DNA of 64,000 bases from Actinomycetes bacterium (GCA_021793235.1 JAJYTD010000005.1:124001-188000); one strand, 5' to 3'; positions 44,304-53,990 are shown, counted from the first letter of the stretch. The notes: a model not told the origin generated them from the sequence alone. Numbers and translations: made by a program.

Positions 44304-44930
44304 TCAGCGGTCGTCGCTGAGGACTCGTTCCTCGGGGAGGCTGGCGGCGTTGTGTTCGAGCAGTCGCCAGCCTCCCGTGCGCAAGGGGCCGAGAAGGGAC
44401 CAGGAGCAGTTGTCGATCGGTCCCAGCGCTTGGTGCTGTTCCGGCCCCAAACCGATCAGCCGGTTGATACCGGCCCGCAGAGCCGCTCCGTGGCCGACCA
44501 CGACCAGCAGGCCGCGTTCGGGTACCCGCGCCAGTCCGCGGGTGACGGCTTCGGCGACCCGCTCGCCCACGATCTGGAGGTCCTCACCGTCGGGGATGTC
44601 CATCCGGGCGTCCTGCTCAGGCCAGCGCTCGCGGATTTCGGCGATCGTCAGCCCTTCCCAGGAGCCGCCATGGCGCTCGCGGAGCCCTTTGTCCAACTCC
44701 GCTTGCAGCCCTGTGCGCTCCTCGAGGAAGCCGGCGGTGTCGGCGGCGCGCCGCAGGTCCGAGGAGATGATCACATCGGGGCCGAGTGTGGCCAGCAGCC
44801 CTGCCGCACGCCGCGCCTGCGCCAATCCGGTCGCGTCGAGCGGAATGTCCGTCTGTCCCTGGAATCGCTTCTCGACGTTCCAGGCCGTCCGGCCATGGCG
44901 CCAGAGGATGACACGGCGTGTCTCGGTCAC
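44304..44930 (-). CDS. Histidine phosphatase family protein (phosphoglycerate mutase-like)
   Basis: 208 residues with the branch-1 RHG motif at the N-terminus (ILWRHGRTAWNVEKRFQG, phospho-accepting His), a second active-site segment ERHGGSWEG, and the C-terminal GHGAALRAG histidine. It hydrolyses a phosphomonoester; substrate not predictable. It is 48 bp downstream of rsfS and on the same strand as nadD, the usual actinobacterial order nadD-rsfS-phosphatase. Confidence 0.92.
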   Translation of the reverse strand: MTETRRVILWRHGRTAWNVEKRFQGQTDIPLDATGLAQARRAAGLLATLGPDVIISSDLRRAADTAGFLEERTGLQAELDKGLRERHGGSWEGLTIAEIRERWPEQDARMDIPDGEDLQIVGERVAEAVTRGLARVPERGLLVVVGHGAALRAGINRLIGLGPEQHQALGPIDNCSWSLLGPLRTGGWRLLEHNAASLPEERVLSDDR

Positions 44931-44978
44931 AGTTGTCTCCAGAGCGGTAAGGGCGAAGGGGACGACCAGGACGGACGG

Positions 44979-45371
44979 TCACACGTCGTCGGCGCCGCGC
45001 GGTCGACCCTTGGCGCGGTCGGGGAGGGCGATCTCAGGGCAATCCTTCCACAGCCGTTCCAGACCGTAGTGCCCTCGTTCCTCCTCATGCTGGATGTGCA
45101 CGATGATCTCGGTGTAATCCAGCAGGATCCAGCGCCCGTCGCGCTCCCCCTCACGGCGCACCGGTTTGGCGCCGGCCTCGCGTAGTCGCTCCTCGACCTC
45201 GTCGACGATAGAGCGCACCTGGCGGTCGTTGGGAGCCGAGCACAGGAGAAAGGCGTCGGTGATGATCAGTTGGTCACTGACGTCGTAGGCGATGATCTCC
45301 TGCGCGAGTTTGTCGGCCGCTGCCTCAGCAGCGATGTTCACGAGCTCGACGGCCCGGTCCGTGGCGGTCAC
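44979..45371 (-). CDS. rsfS: Ribosome silencing factor
   Basis: 130 residues from GTG 45371. RsfS/Iojap fold with the conserved DAFLLCSAPNDRQVRSIVDEVEE and DGRWILLDYTEIIVHIQHEEERGHYGLERLW segments. It binds L14 on the large subunit and blocks 30S joining when nutrients are short. It lies 27 bp after nadD and is probably co-transcribed. Confidence 0.95.
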   Translation of the reverse strand: MTATDRAVELVNIAAEAAADKLAQEIIAYDVSDQLIITDAFLLCSAPNDRQVRSIVDEVEERLREAGAKPVRREGERDGRWILLDYTEIIVHIQHEEERGHYGLERLWKDCPEIALPDRAKGRPRGADDV

Positions 45372-45398
45372 GATGTAGCAGCTGCCTCCCCAGGGCGT

Positions 45399-46064
45399 TC
45401 ACCCCGCCGATCCGTCGTCGAGGTAGAGCCCGGTCTTGTTGATATAGCGGACGATGCCGTCGGGCACCAGGTACCAGATGGGTTCGCCTCTACGAACGCG
45501 TTCCCGGCACTCGCTCGAAGAGATCGCCAGTGCCGGGATCTCCACGAGGCTGACCTTCCCGTCAGGCAGTCCCGTATCGGTGAGCCGATGGCCGGGACGG
45601 TTACAGCCTACGAAATGCGCGAGTTCGAAGAGCTCGTCCACGTTGCGCCAGCTCAGGATAGCGCCAAGAGCGTCCGCGCCGGTGATGAAGAACAGCTCCA
45701 CCTCATTGCCGTAGAACTGCCGCATTTCGCGCAGCGTATCGATGGTGTAGGTGGGGCCGTCCCGGTCGATTTCGATACGGCTCACCCGGAACTGCGGATT
45801 CTCCGCGGTGGCGATCACCGTCATCAGGTATCGGTCCTCGGGCGGAGTCACCTTGGCCAGGTCCTTCTGCCATGGCCGCCCGGTGGGTACGAACACCACC
45901 TCGTCCAGGCGGAACAGGTGGGCGACCTCGCTGGCTGCCACGAGGTGCCCGTGGTGGATCGGGTCGAACGTGCCGCCCATGATGCCCACCCGCCGGGAGC
46001 GCGAACGTCGCTCCCCCGGTGTGTTCGACACGCTCATCGGTTCGTTCGACACCGTCCACTCCAT
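45399..46064 (-). CDS. nadD: Nicotinate-nucleotide adenylyltransferase
   Basis: 221 residues from the ATG at 46064; an ATG at 46037 is equally plausible because neither has a good SD. The nucleotidyltransferase motif [18 protein letters not shown] (GxFxPxHxGH) and the C-terminal [21 protein letters not shown] (SxTxxR region) are intact. It makes deamido-NAD from nicotinate mononucleotide and ATP. First gene of nadD-rsfS-phosphatase; divergent from the M48 gene. Confidence 0.95.
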   Translation of the reverse strand: MEWTVSNEPMSVSNTPGERRSRSRRVGIMGGTFDPIHHGHLVAASEVAHLFRLDEVVFVPTGRPWQKDLAKVTPPEDRYLMTVIATAENPQFRVSRIEIDRDGPTYTIDTLREMRQFYGNEVELFFITGADALGAILSWRNVDELFELAHFVGCNRPGHRLTDTGLPDGKVSLVEIPALAISSSECRERVRRGEPIWYLVPDGIVRYINKTGLYLDDGSAG

Positions 46065-46220
46065 TTCGTCCGTGATGTCGGGTTTCCTGCGGCACCGCCG
46101 AGGCTAACCGACCCGACCGGCCCGTGCCCCACCCCCTACCCGACCACTCCGGGAAAATCGCGTCATATCTCGTTCCCCGAAATCATGGCGTAGCGCGATC
46201 TCGGCGCATAGCATGCCGAC

Positions 46221-47270
46221 ATGGCCACCAACTCTCCAGACCGCACCCGCATCCGATTCGAGAACATCAGTTCCCGGGCCTACGAGCACCCGGCCGATCG
46301 GGGCGCGCTGGTCGCACTGCGTTCACTGCGGGGATTCGACGACATCTTCAGACAGCTGTCGGGACTGTTCAATGAGCGCGCTCTGCGGCTCATGTTCCTG
46401 TCCAGTGCCGTCCGCGTGAACGAGCAGCAGTTCCCCGAGGTGCACAACTACGTCCGCGACGCCGCCTACGTCCTCGACCTCGACGAGGTCCCCGAGCTCT
46501 ACATCCAGATGAACCCGCGGCCCAACGCCATGGCGATCGGCAGCAAGAAGCCGTTCATGGTCATGACCACCGGGCTCTTCGACCTCCTCGACCCCGAAGA
46601 GCAGCGGTTCGTCGTCGGCCACGAAGTGGGCCACATCCTCTCCGGGCACGCTGTCTACCGCACCATGCTGCTCGCCCTGGTCCGGCTGGCCGCACGGGTC
46701 GCATGGATCCCGCTCGGCTACATCGGCATCCGTGCGATCGTTACCGCTCTGGAGGAGTGGTACCGCAAGTCCGAGCTGTCGTGCGACCGTGCCGGGCTGC
46801 TGGCCGCCCAGGACCCCGACGCCGCCAAGCGCGCCCTGATGAAGCTGGCCGGCGGCTCCCGCCTCGCCGAGATGAACCCTGACTCGTTCCTGGAGCAGGC
46901 CAACGAGTACGACCGCGGCGGTGATGCTCGCGACAGCCTGATCAAAATGCTCAGCTTGGTGGGCCAGACTCACCCGTTCGCCGTGATCCGCATGGCGGAA
47001 CTGCACCGATGGATCGACGGCGGCGACTACCAGCGCATCCTCAACGGCGACTACCCGCTCCGCGACACCGACAAGGACGCCTCTGTCGGCCAGGAGGCCC
47101 GCAACGCGGCCAACTCCTACCGCGAGTCGTGGGAACGGTCGGCCGACCCGCTGGTAGGCACACTGCGCAATGTCGCCGGCAGCGCGGCCAACGCAGGCGG
47201 GCGGTTGTTCGACACCGTCGCCGAACGCTGGCAGAACGCCGGTCGCCGCGACAACACCAGCACCGGTTGA
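46221..47270 (+). CDS. M48-family zinc metallopeptidase
   Basis: 349 residues. The zinc motif HEVGHILSGH (HEXXH) is near residue 138 and the third ligand is in YRKSELSCDRAGLLA (ExxxD). A hydrophobic segment after the motif (LALVRLAARVAWIPLGYIGIRAIV) may be a membrane hairpin as in HtpX relatives. The C-terminal 100 residues are soluble and polar. TAGCAT at 46208-46213 is 7 nt before the ATG with no SD, so a leaderless transcript is likely. Probably a membrane-protein quality-control peptidase. Confidence 0.88.
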   Translation: MATNSPDRTRIRFENISSRAYEHPADRGALVALRSLRGFDDIFRQLSGLFNERALRLMFLSSAVRVNEQQFPEVHNYVRDAAYVLDLDEVPELYIQMNPRPNAMAIGSKKPFMVMTTGLFDLLDPEEQRFVVGHEVGHILSGHAVYRTMLLALVRLAARVAWIPLGYIGIRAIVTALEEWYRKSELSCDRAGLLAAQDPDAAKRALMKLAGGSRLAEMNPDSFLEQANEYDRGGDARDSLIKMLSLVGQTHPFAVIRMAELHRWIDGGDYQRILNGDYPLRDTDKDASVGQEARNAANSYRESWERSADPLVGTLRNVAGSAANAGGRLFDTVAERWQNAGRRDNTSTG

Positions 47271-47281
47271 TACCCGCGCCG

Positions 47282-47340
47282 CCGATCTCGGGAAGACGGA
47301 CTTCTCACCACGCCTGAGAGGCCCATCCCCCCGAGATCGG
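47282..47340. terminator. Bidirectional inverted repeat between convergent genes
   Basis: CCGATCTCGGG (47282-47292) and CCCGAGATCGG (47330-47340) form a perfect 11-bp inverted repeat with a 37-nt loop. It lies between the ends of the M48 gene (plus) and the methyltransferase gene (minus). The long loop is unusual for a terminator. Confidence 0.5.
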
Positions 47341-47354
47341 TGAATAGGGCAGCG

Positions 47355-48173
47355 TCAGGGCTTGCGGGCGACCCCGCCGGTCATAAAGCGGGCCGCGACC
47401 GATGTGCTGTCCCGGACGATGCGGTCCGGACGCCACAGCGGCAGCGGCACCAGGCCCGGCATGAGGATGTCCAGGCCGTCGAAGAACCGCTCCAGCTCCT
47501 CGGGGGTACGGACGCGGCCGGTGCCCAACTGGCTGAGGAGAACCCGCTCCAGCTCCACGCTCTCCGGCGCGTCGCCGAGCCGGGTGAAGTTGGTGATGAA
47601 GAAGAAAGAGCCCGACGGCACCGCGTCCCGCAACGTGTCGATGATGCCCTTGGGGTCCTCTTCGTCCATGAGGTGGTGCAGGATGCCGACGAGCATCACG
47701 CATACCGGCTGGTCGAAATCGATCAGCGCCCGAATATCGGGATGGCCGAGGACCTTTTGGGGCTGCCGGATGTCGGCCGTCACGACTTGCGTGTTCGGAT
47801 TGTCCGCGAGGATCGCGTGTCCGTGCACCAGCACCAGCGGATCGATGTCGACGTAGGCGACCTTGGCATCGGGGTTGGCCTCGTGGACGACCTCATGGGT
47901 GTTGCGCGCAGTCGGCAGCCCCGATCCCAGGTCGATGAACTGGGTGATGCCCTCCTCTGCGGCCAAGTAGCGCACCACCCGGTGCAGCATCTCCCGGTTG
48001 TGGATGGCGATGTCCTTCAGTTCGGGCATGACGGCCAGGCTCGCCTCGGCGACCTGGCGGTCGACGGCGTAGTTGTCCTTGCCGTTGAGCATCACGTCGT
48101 AGACGCGTGCCGCCGTGGGAACTCCCAGATCGAGCTTTGCGGCGGAGTCAGCAGAGGTGGGGACATCGGACAT
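47355..48173 (-). CDS. SAM-dependent methyltransferase, DUF574-type
   Basis: 272 residues from ATG 48173 with GAGGAG upstream; the frame is open further to 48248. The N-terminal ARVYDVMLNGKDNYAVDR signature is characteristic of the actinobacterial DUF574/Methyltransf_19 family. The SAM fold follows with FIDLGSGLPTARNTHEV, AYVDIDPLVLVHG, and VTADIRQP. Substrate unknown; these occur in many copies in Streptomyces and Nocardiopsis. Confidence 0.9.
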   Translation of the reverse strand: MSDVPTSADSAAKLDLGVPTAARVYDVMLNGKDNYAVDRQVAEASLAVMPELKDIAIHNREMLHRVVRYLAAEEGITQFIDLGSGLPTARNTHEVVHEANPDAKVAYVDIDPLVLVHGHAILADNPNTQVVTADIRQPQKVLGHPDIRALIDFDQPVCVMLVGILHHLMDEEDPKGIIDTLRDAVPSGSFFFITNFTRLGDAPESVELERVLLSQLGTGRVRTPEELERFFDGLDILMPGLVPLPLWRPDRIVRDSTSVAARFMTGGVARKP

Positions 48174-48312
48174 AGCGGGGCTCCTCGAACACGAAAACGC
48201 CGTAATCACGGGCATCCTAGCGTTCCCCGGACAGGCGAGAACGGACAAATCACCCTCCGTGTTGATCTTGTGATTACGTTTTCGCCACGGTGCCGAAGGA
48301 GAGCCCCGGCCC

Positions 48313-49569
48313 CTAACGCACGTGCCCGTCGCCGGTGACGACGTACTTGGTGGAGGTCATCTCCGGCAGGCCCATGGGACCGCGGGCGTGCAGTTTCTGC
48401 GTAGAGATGCCGATCTCCGCGCCGAACCCGAACTCCCCGCCGTCGGTGAACCGGGTCGAGGTGTTGACCATGACCGCGGTGGAGTCCACCCGGGACACGA
48501 AGTGCCGCGCGGCCGCCTGGGAGTCGGTCACGATCGCCTCGGTGTGCCCGGTGGAATAGGCGCGGATGTGCGCGATCGCGTCGTCGATGGAGTCGACGAC
48601 CTTGAACGCGAGGTCTGCGGAGAGGTACTCGGTCTTCCAGTCGGCCTCGGTCGCCGGCACCACCTCACTGTCGATCTCTCGCACCTGGTCGTCGCCGTGC
48701 ACGGTGACGCCCAATTCCCGCAGCGCCTTCAGGCCGAGCGGCAGGAAGCGGTCGGCGATGGCCGAGTGGACCAGCAGCGTTTCGGCGGTGTTGCACGTGG
48801 ACAACCGCTGCGTCTTGGAGTTGATGGCGATGGCGACCGCCTTGTCCAGGTCGGCGGAGGCGTCGATGTAGACGTGGCAGTTGCCCTCGCCCGTCTCGAT
48901 GACGGGGACCGTGGAGTCGCGGATAACAGCCTGGATGAGGGTGGCGCCCCCGCGCGGGATGAGGACGTCCACCAGTCCGCGCGCCCGCATCAGCGCCTTC
49001 GCGGAGTCGCGGGTGGTGCCGGGGACGAGCTGGACGGCGTCGGTGGGGACCTCGGTCTTGTCCAACGCCTCGCGCAGCACCTCGACAATGCGGGTATTGG
49101 AGGAGTAGGCGGAGGAGGAGCCGCGCAGCAGGGCGGCGTTACCGCTCTTCAGGCACAGGGCTGCGGCGTCCGCGGTGACGTTGGGACGGCCCTCGTAGAT
49201 GAGGCCGATGACGCCCAGCGGCACCCGGATCTGTCGCAGTTCGAGGCCGTTGGGCAGGGTGCTGCCCCGGACGACCTCCCCGACCGGGTCCGGAAGTTCG
49301 GCGATCTCGCGGACGGCGTCGGCGATCGAACCGATGCGCTCGACCGACAGGGAGAGGCGGTCGATCATCGCCTCGCTCTCGCCGTCTTCGCGGGCGCGGG
49401 CGACGTCCTCGGCGTTGGCGGCGACAATGGATTCGGCGTGCTGGACCAGGGCGTCGGCCATGCCGAGCAGGGCGTGGTCCTTCACCGCCCGGCTCAGCGG
49501 CGCGAGGTCGGCCGCGGCTTCCCTGGCCTTTTCCGCTGTCGTACGGACCTCGCGCTCGATGTCACTCAT
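48313..49569 (-). CDS. proA: Glutamate-5-semialdehyde dehydrogenase (gamma-glutamyl phosphate reductase)
   Basis: 418 residues from ATG 49569. The proline-pathway enzyme downstream of ProB. Aldehyde-dehydrogenase-like NADPH fold with [20 protein letters not shown] and the catalytic cysteine in [15 protein letters not shown]. The C-terminal [19 protein letters not shown] and [15 protein letters not shown] are diagnostic. The frame is open upstream to 50145, but that part is the antisense of the Fic antitoxin gene. It is separated from proB by the toxin-antitoxin module. Confidence 0.97.
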   Translation of the reverse strand: MSDIEREVRTTAEKAREAAADLAPLSRAVKDHALLGMADALVQHAESIVAANAEDVARAREDGESEAMIDRLSLSVERIGSIADAVREIAELPDPVGEVVRGSTLPNGLELRQIRVPLGVIGLIYEGRPNVTADAAALCLKSGNAALLRGSSSAYSSNTRIVEVLREALDKTEVPTDAVQLVPGTTRDSAKALMRARGLVDVLIPRGGATLIQAVIRDSTVPVIETGEGNCHVYIDASADLDKAVAIAINSKTQRLSTCNTAETLLVHSAIADRFLPLGLKALRELGVTVHGDDQVREIDSEVVPATEADWKTEYLSADLAFKVVDSIDDAIAHIRAYSTGHTEAIVTDSQAAARHFVSRVDSTAVMVNTSTRFTDGGEFGFGAEIGISTQKLHARGPMGLPEMTSTKYVVTGDGHVR

Positions 49570-49631
49570 GATGTCGGTTCGCTTTCCAGATTCGCCGGGC
49601 TTCGTCAGGGTCGCAAACCCAGCATATGAGG

Positions 49632-49685
49632 TCAGGCGTTCAGTACGGCGCCGCGGAGGGCGCCCAGGAACGCGGCCCACTCGGC
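49632..49685 (-). pseudogene. DUF397-like C-terminal fragment
   Basis: Reading the minus strand just before the TGA at 49632-49634 gives [18 protein letters not shown], the typical end of DUF397 proteins (small partners of XRE-type regulators, abundant in filamentous actinomycetes). Upstream, the frame becomes nonsense while an adjacent frame stays open ([18 protein letters not shown]), suggesting a frameshift. No intact DUF397 gene can be drawn here. Confidence 0.3.
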
Positions 49686-49846
49686 GGCCCCGCCGTGTGC
49701 TCGTGGCCGCCGGGAATGCCCGCGGCGACCACGAGCACACGGTCGGCGGGGAGCCAGCGTCCGACAGGATTATGGTTTTCGAATGCCGTACGGAACAGAG
49801 CCGATATGTCGTACGACTTTGGGTCCGTTCCGGGTACCATCGCGGC

Positions 49847-50191
49847 ATGAGCACCAACATGCCGAGGCCTCTGGGGGTGGACGAAGCCCGCGAGCGACTG
49901 CCGTCGATTCTGAGAGGCTTTGCATCCCACAGCCGCTGTGCAGCCGTTCCTGTGGGCCCGTACCGACGGGCGCAGGGGGTCATCCTCTCGATCGAGGAGT
50001 ACGAAGATCTTCTCGCCGCAAAGGAAGAGCGCGGGCGAGCACGGGCGGCGCTGGAGGCGCTCGCCTCCGTGCGCGCCGAAGGCAAGGAACCCACTCCGGC
50101 TTTCGCCGCCGACCTGCAGAGTGCGATCGCCGGGGAATTCACCACCGAGGACCTCGTCGCACGGACGCTGAAGCGCTACCAGGATGGCTGA
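49847..50191 (+). CDS. Fic-module antitoxin: Phd-like N-terminus fused to VbhA-like inhibitor helix
   Basis: 114 residues from ATG 49847. Residues 1-60 resemble Phd/YefM antitoxins (dimerising, DNA-binding; [13 protein letters not shown]). Residues 68-112 resemble VbhA-type Fic inhibitors: [20 protein letters not shown] contains the inhibitory (S/T)xxxE(G/N) motif as S74-E78-G79. In class I Fic modules that Glu displaces the gamma-phosphate of ATP in the toxin's active site. Its stop overlaps the toxin start by 8 bp. Promoter and antisense DUF397 remnant lie upstream. Confidence 0.8.
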   Translation: MSTNMPRPLGVDEARERLPSILRGFASHSRCAAVPVGPYRRAQGVILSIEEYEDLLAAKEERGRARAALEALASVRAEGKEPTPAFAADLQSAIAGEFTTEDLVARTLKRYQDG

Positions 50192-50753
50192 CCCCTACCT
50201 CGGTCCCACCGGAGAGGTACTGCGCAACCTGCTGGGCATCGAGGACCCGGCCGTCCTGGACCGCGCGGAAACCGACATCAGCGCTGCGCGGCTCTATGAG
50301 CTGTCATTGCGGGGGGTCGACGGGGAGTTCGACTTCGCTCATCTCTGCCGATGCCACCGGCTGATCTTCCAGGACCTCTACGATTGGGCCGGTGAGATCC
50401 GAACGGTGGAGATCGCCAAAGGGCCGTACTTCTGCCCAGCGCGCAACATCCGGATGTATGCCGACGATGTCTTCGGCCGCCTCAGCGAACAGCGTCTGCT
50501 ACGAGGGCGGAGCCGTACGGAGTTCGTGCCCGCCGTCGCCGCGCTCTACGGTGACATCAACGCCTTGCACCCTTTTCGGGAAGGCAATGGGCGCGCACAG
50601 CGCTTTTTCCTCGGCCTGCTCGCCCGACACGCCGGGCACCGGATCGCCTGGGAACGGATCGATCGCGAACGCAACGATGCGGCATGCCTGGCGAACCGGC
50701 GTGATGGAGACGATGAGCAGTTGCGGAAGCTGATGGACGAGTTGGTCGAGTAG
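50184..50753 (+). CDS. Fic-domain toxin (AMP-transferase)
   Basis: 189 residues. The complete Fic motif HPFREGNGRAQRFF is at residues 129-142 (catalytic His129, anion-binding loop, Arg140), so the enzyme should be active and able to transfer AMP to a hydroxyl side chain of a target. The flap region around AKGPYFCPARNI (78-89) fits target docking. No internal inhibitory helix is seen, consistent with a separate antitoxin (class I). Translationally coupled to the antitoxin. Target unknown; VbhT-type Fic proteins AMPylate DNA gyrase and topoisomerase IV. Confidence 0.9.
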   Translation: MADPYLGPTGEVLRNLLGIEDPAVLDRAETDISAARLYELSLRGVDGEFDFAHLCRCHRLIFQDLYDWAGEIRTVEIAKGPYFCPARNIRMYADDVFGRLSEQRLLRGRSRTEFVPAVAALYGDINALHPFREGNGRAQRFFLGLLARHAGHRIAWERIDRERNDAACLANRRDGDDEQLRKLMDELVE

Positions 50754-50923
50754 GTGCGGTAGCGCGGGGATCACAGCCACCGTTACGTCCATTGCGCCAC
50801 GACGCGGCATGCCGAGGGCGAGCGCCGGGGGCAAGTACGGATTCTGCTGTTTTCGGGACGGGGGGATACGGCGAGCTGTACGGTATCGGCGCAAGTTGCT
50901 CGCAGAGAGCCTAGGTGGTGGTG

Positions 50924-51025
50924 ATGTCCGCGTGTCCCAACGGAGGAGAGCACGACTGGGTGCTCGGTACTGACCGGAAGTTCCACTGCTCCAAGTGTGG
51001 AGCCGAGAGCGCTCGGCGACTCTGA
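50924..51025 (+). CDS. Tiny zinc-knuckle protein (33 aa)
   Basis: 33 residues beginning MSACPNGGEHDWVLG and ending HCSKCGAESARRL. CP...H and CSKC could bind one zinc. AGGTGG is 5 nt upstream of the ATG. Too short to be called automatically, but spacing, cysteine pattern and an acceptable RBS support it. Similar tiny zinc-ribbon proteins exist in Streptomyces. Function unknown. Confidence 0.5.
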   Translation: MSACPNGGEHDWVLGTDRKFHCSKCGAESARRL

Positions 51026-51097
51026 GCCGCCGGTCGACGGCATTTCCGGCTCAGTGGACCTGGCGTGTGCCCCGCCGGTGCGCCGTGGCCGTGTCCC

Positions 51098-51343
51098 TCA
51101 CTGCTCGGTGTCTCCGGCGGGGTAGACCGTGCCCTCCTCGATGATTCTCCCTTCCGAGCTGGCCCGCCAGCTCACCGGGCCGCCAAGCTGCTCCGCGACA
51201 CCTCGCGCCCACTCTTCCAGGGGCACGAACTGGTTCGGTCCAGGTGGCAGCACTGTGCGCCCCCGATAGGCCATGGCACCCAGCGTGACCACTTCGCCGT
51301 TGTACAGCAGCTCGGTGTCGTATTCGTGAGGTGCGCGCCGCAT
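51098..51343 (-). CDS. Small conserved hypothetical protein
   Basis: 81 residues from ATG 51343 (MRRAPHEYDTELLYNGEVV); the frame is open to 51382. Predicted mainly beta, with no cysteine or catalytic motif. It follows proB by 10 bp on the same strand, so it is probably co-transcribed. Function not recognised. Confidence 0.55.
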   Translation of the reverse strand: MRRAPHEYDTELLYNGEVVTLGAMAYRGRTVLPPGPNQFVPLEEWARGVAEQLGGPVSWRASSEGRIIEEGTVYPAGDTEQ

Positions 51344-51353
51344 GCGCCCAACC

Positions 51354-52538
51354 CTACTGCGCCTCTCCCGGCGAAGCACCATCCTCCGGCCCTGCCATCA
51401 ACAGCACCAGGTCGTCGCGATGCACGATCTCGCGTTCGTACTCCGGACCGAGTTCGCGGGCCAGCCAACGGGTAGAGCGGCCCATTAACTCGGGAATCTC
51501 GGCCGCATCGTAGTTGACCAGGCCGCGGGCGACGATCCGGCCGTCCTCGCCGCGCAGGTCGACCGGGTCGCCCGCGGCGAAGTCGCCCTCCACCTTCACC
51601 ACACCCGCCGGAAGCAGTGAGGCATGTTTACCCACCACCGCGCGCACGGCTCCCGGGTCGAGCACGACGCTGCCGCGGCCCGCTGTCGCGTGCGCCAGCC
51701 AGAGTTGCCGAATCGACGGGCGCCGCTTGCCGGTTGCCCTGAACAGCGTCCCCACTACCTCCCCGGCCAGTGCGGCGCGGGCGTTGGCCGCAGATGTCAG
51801 GATCGTGGGCACCCCCGCCTCTGTCGCGATACGCGCCGAGTCAACCTTGGTCACCATGCCCCCTGTGCCCACACCGCGCTTTCCCGCGCTGCCGATGTCG
51901 ATGCCGTTCAGGTCGTGCACATCGGCGACCTCTGCGATACGCCGGGCATCCGGGCGGGAGGGATCGCCGTCGTAGAGGGCATCGACATCGGACAGCAACA
52001 GCAACGCGTCCGCCCGCAGCAGGTGTGCGACCAGCGCCGCCAGCCGGTCGTTATCGCCGAAGCGGATTTCATGGGTGGCGACCGTGTCGTTCTCGTTGAC
52101 AATGGGCATCGCCCCGATGGCGAGCAGCCGCCGCAGTGCGCGCTGGGCGTTGCGGTGCTGCACCCGACGCATCAGGTCCTCGACCGTGAGCAGCACCTGC
52201 GCGGCGGTCAGCCCGTGCGCGGCGAACGCCGCGGTGTAGTGCGCGACCAGCAGGCCCTGTCCGACACTGGCCGCTGCCTGCTGGGTGGCAAGATCGCGCG
52301 GACGCGTCCTCAGTCCCATCGGGGCCATTCCGGCGGCGACCGCCCCCGATGACACCAGCACCACTTCGGTGCCCGAAGCGCGCTGCTCGGCCAGCACGTC
52401 GGCGAGGTCCCGGATGCGTTCCCGGTCGATTCGGCCATCGGGGGCGGTCAGCGAGGACGACCCCACCTTGACGATGACCCGCCGTGCCCGCTTCAGCTCC
52501 GCACGATCCGATCCCTCGTGTGAGCCCACCGTGTGCAC
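51354..52538 (-). CDS. proB: Glutamate 5-kinase
   Basis: 394 residues from GTG 52538, chosen for AAGGAG 8 nt upstream; the frame is open to 52970 but the extra part is antisense of obgE. Amino-acid kinase domain: RVIVKVGSSSLTAPDG, VVLVSSGAVAAGM, VNENDTVA, FGDNDRLAALVAHLL, GVGTGGMVTKVDSA. A C-terminal PUA domain begins near residue 280 (GSVVLDPGAVRAVVGKHASLLPAGV). First step of proline synthesis and the feedback-inhibited one. It follows obgE by 37 bp. Confidence 0.97.
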   Translation of the reverse strand: MHTVGSHEGSDRAELKRARRVIVKVGSSSLTAPDGRIDRERIRDLADVLAEQRASGTEVVLVSSGAVAAGMAPMGLRTRPRDLATQQAAASVGQGLLVAHYTAAFAAHGLTAAQVLLTVEDLMRRVQHRNAQRALRRLLAIGAMPIVNENDTVATHEIRFGDNDRLAALVAHLLRADALLLLSDVDALYDGDPSRPDARRIAEVADVHDLNGIDIGSAGKRGVGTGGMVTKVDSARIATEAGVPTILTSAANARAALAGEVVGTLFRATGKRRPSIRQLWLAHATAGRGSVVLDPGAVRAVVGKHASLLPAGVVKVEGDFAAGDPVDLRGEDGRIVARGLVNYDAAEIPELMGRSTRWLARELGPEYEREIVHRDDLVLLMAGPEDGASPGEAQ

Positions 52539-52575
52539 GTCCGCAACTCCTTGTCCGCGTCGTATTCCCGATGGT

Positions 52576-53940
52576 CTAGTCCAGCCGGGGGTCGGTGCCG
52601 CGTGGGCCGAGCGGCGTCTGCTCAGCGTCCAGGGTCGGGTCCCAGTCGAACACCACAGCATCGTCCTCGGCTCCGATGTAGACCTCGGCGCCCTCGGTGG
52701 CGCCGGCTTTGGCCAGCGCCTCCTCGATACCGAGCCGGTTGAGCCGGTCGGCGAGATAGCCCACGGCCTCATCGTTGGCGAAGTCGGTCTGCTGCACCCA
52801 GCGCGTGGGCTTGTCGCCGCGTACCCGGAAGGCATTGTCTCCCAGCGGAACGACCTCGAAGGGGGCCGCACCGATCTCACGAGGCCGCAGCACGACCCGG
52901 GTCGGCTCGGGTGCCGGCCGTGCGGCGCGTGCGGCCCGGACCTGTTCGGCCATGGCGAAGGAGAGTTCACGCAGCCCTTCGTGCGTGGCGGCGGACACGG
53001 AGATCACCCGCAGGTTCCGTTCGCGCAGCATCGGGGTGACGAGCTCGGCGAGTTCGCGGCCGTCCGGCACGTCCACCTTGTTCAATACGGCGATGCGGGG
53101 CCGGTCGGACAGGTCGATCCCGGTCCGCTCACCGTAGGCCGACAGTTCCTCCTCGATCGCGTCGAGGTCGCTGATGGGGTCGCGGCCCTGCTCGTAGGTC
53201 GCACAGTCCAGGACATGCACCAGGGTCGAGCAGCGTTCGACATGCCGCAGGAATGCCAGGCCCAGTCCTCTGCCCTGGCTCGCACCGGGAATCAGTCCGG
53301 GTACATCGGCGACCACGTACTGGGTAGCGCCGGCCTCGACCACCCCGAGATTGGGAATCAGTGTGGTGAACGGGTAGTCGGCGATCTTAGGGCGGGCCGC
53401 CGACAGGGCAGCGATCAGCGATGACTTGCCCGCGCTGGGAAAGCCGACAAGCCCGACGTCGGCAATCGTCTTGATCTCCAGCCGGACGTCGAACGCCTCA
53501 CCCTCCTCGCCCTTGAGCGCGAAACCGGGGGCCTTGCGTTTCGGAGAGGCCAGCGCGGCATTGCCCAGGCCTCCGTTGCCGCCCTGGGCGATGATGGCCC
53601 GTGTCCCGGCGCCCACCAGGTCGGCGATGACCTCGCCGTCGACCTCGGTCACGACCGTGCCGTCGGGAACGGGCAAAACCAGATCGGCGCCGTTGGCTCC
53701 GGAACGGTGCCCGCCCTGGCCAGGGGTGCCGTTGCCGGCCTTGCGGTGCGGGCGGCGCTGGTAGTCCAGCAGGGTCGCGGCGTTGGGGTCGACCTCCAGG
53801 ACGACATCGCCGCCCCGCCCTCCGTTGCCGCCGTCCGGTCCGCCCAGCGGTTTGAACTTCTCGCGGTGCACAGAGGCACATCCGTGCCCGCCATTACCGG
53901 CCTTGATGTGCAAGACCGCTTCATCGACGAAGTCCGGCAT
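52576..53940 (-). CDS. obgE: Obg-family GTPase
   Basis: 454 residues. N-terminal glycine-rich Obg domain ([32 protein letters not shown]). G domain: G1 [15 protein letters not shown]3 [17 protein letters not shown]4 NKVD. C-terminal OCT domain: [20 protein letters not shown]. Binds the 50S subunit and couples ribosome assembly to growth. A 15-bp hairpin separates it from rpmA, so it may be only partly transcribed with the L21-L27 genes. Confidence 0.97.
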   Translation of the reverse strand: MPDFVDEAVLHIKAGNGGHGCASVHREKFKPLGGPDGGNGGRGGDVVLEVDPNAATLLDYQRRPHRKAGNGTPGQGGHRSGANGADLVLPVPDGTVVTEVDGEVIADLVGAGTRAIIAQGGNGGLGNAALASPKRKAPGFALKGEEGEAFDVRLEIKTIADVGLVGFPSAGKSSLIAALSAARPKIADYPFTTLIPNLGVVEAGATQYVVADVPGLIPGASQGRGLGLAFLRHVERCSTLVHVLDCATYEQGRDPISDLDAIEEELSAYGERTGIDLSDRPRIAVLNKVDVPDGRELAELVTPMLRERNLRVISVSAATHEGLRELSFAMAEQVRAARAARPAPEPTRVVLRPREIGAAPFEVVPLGDNAFRVRGDKPTRWVQQTDFANDEAVGYLADRLNRLGIEEALAKAGATEGAEVYIGAEDDAVVFDWDPTLDAEQTPLGPRGTDPRLD

Positions 53941-53990
53941 GTGTCCTCTTCCCGTGGTTACCGTTCGCCCAGGGTTTTCACTGCGAACGC

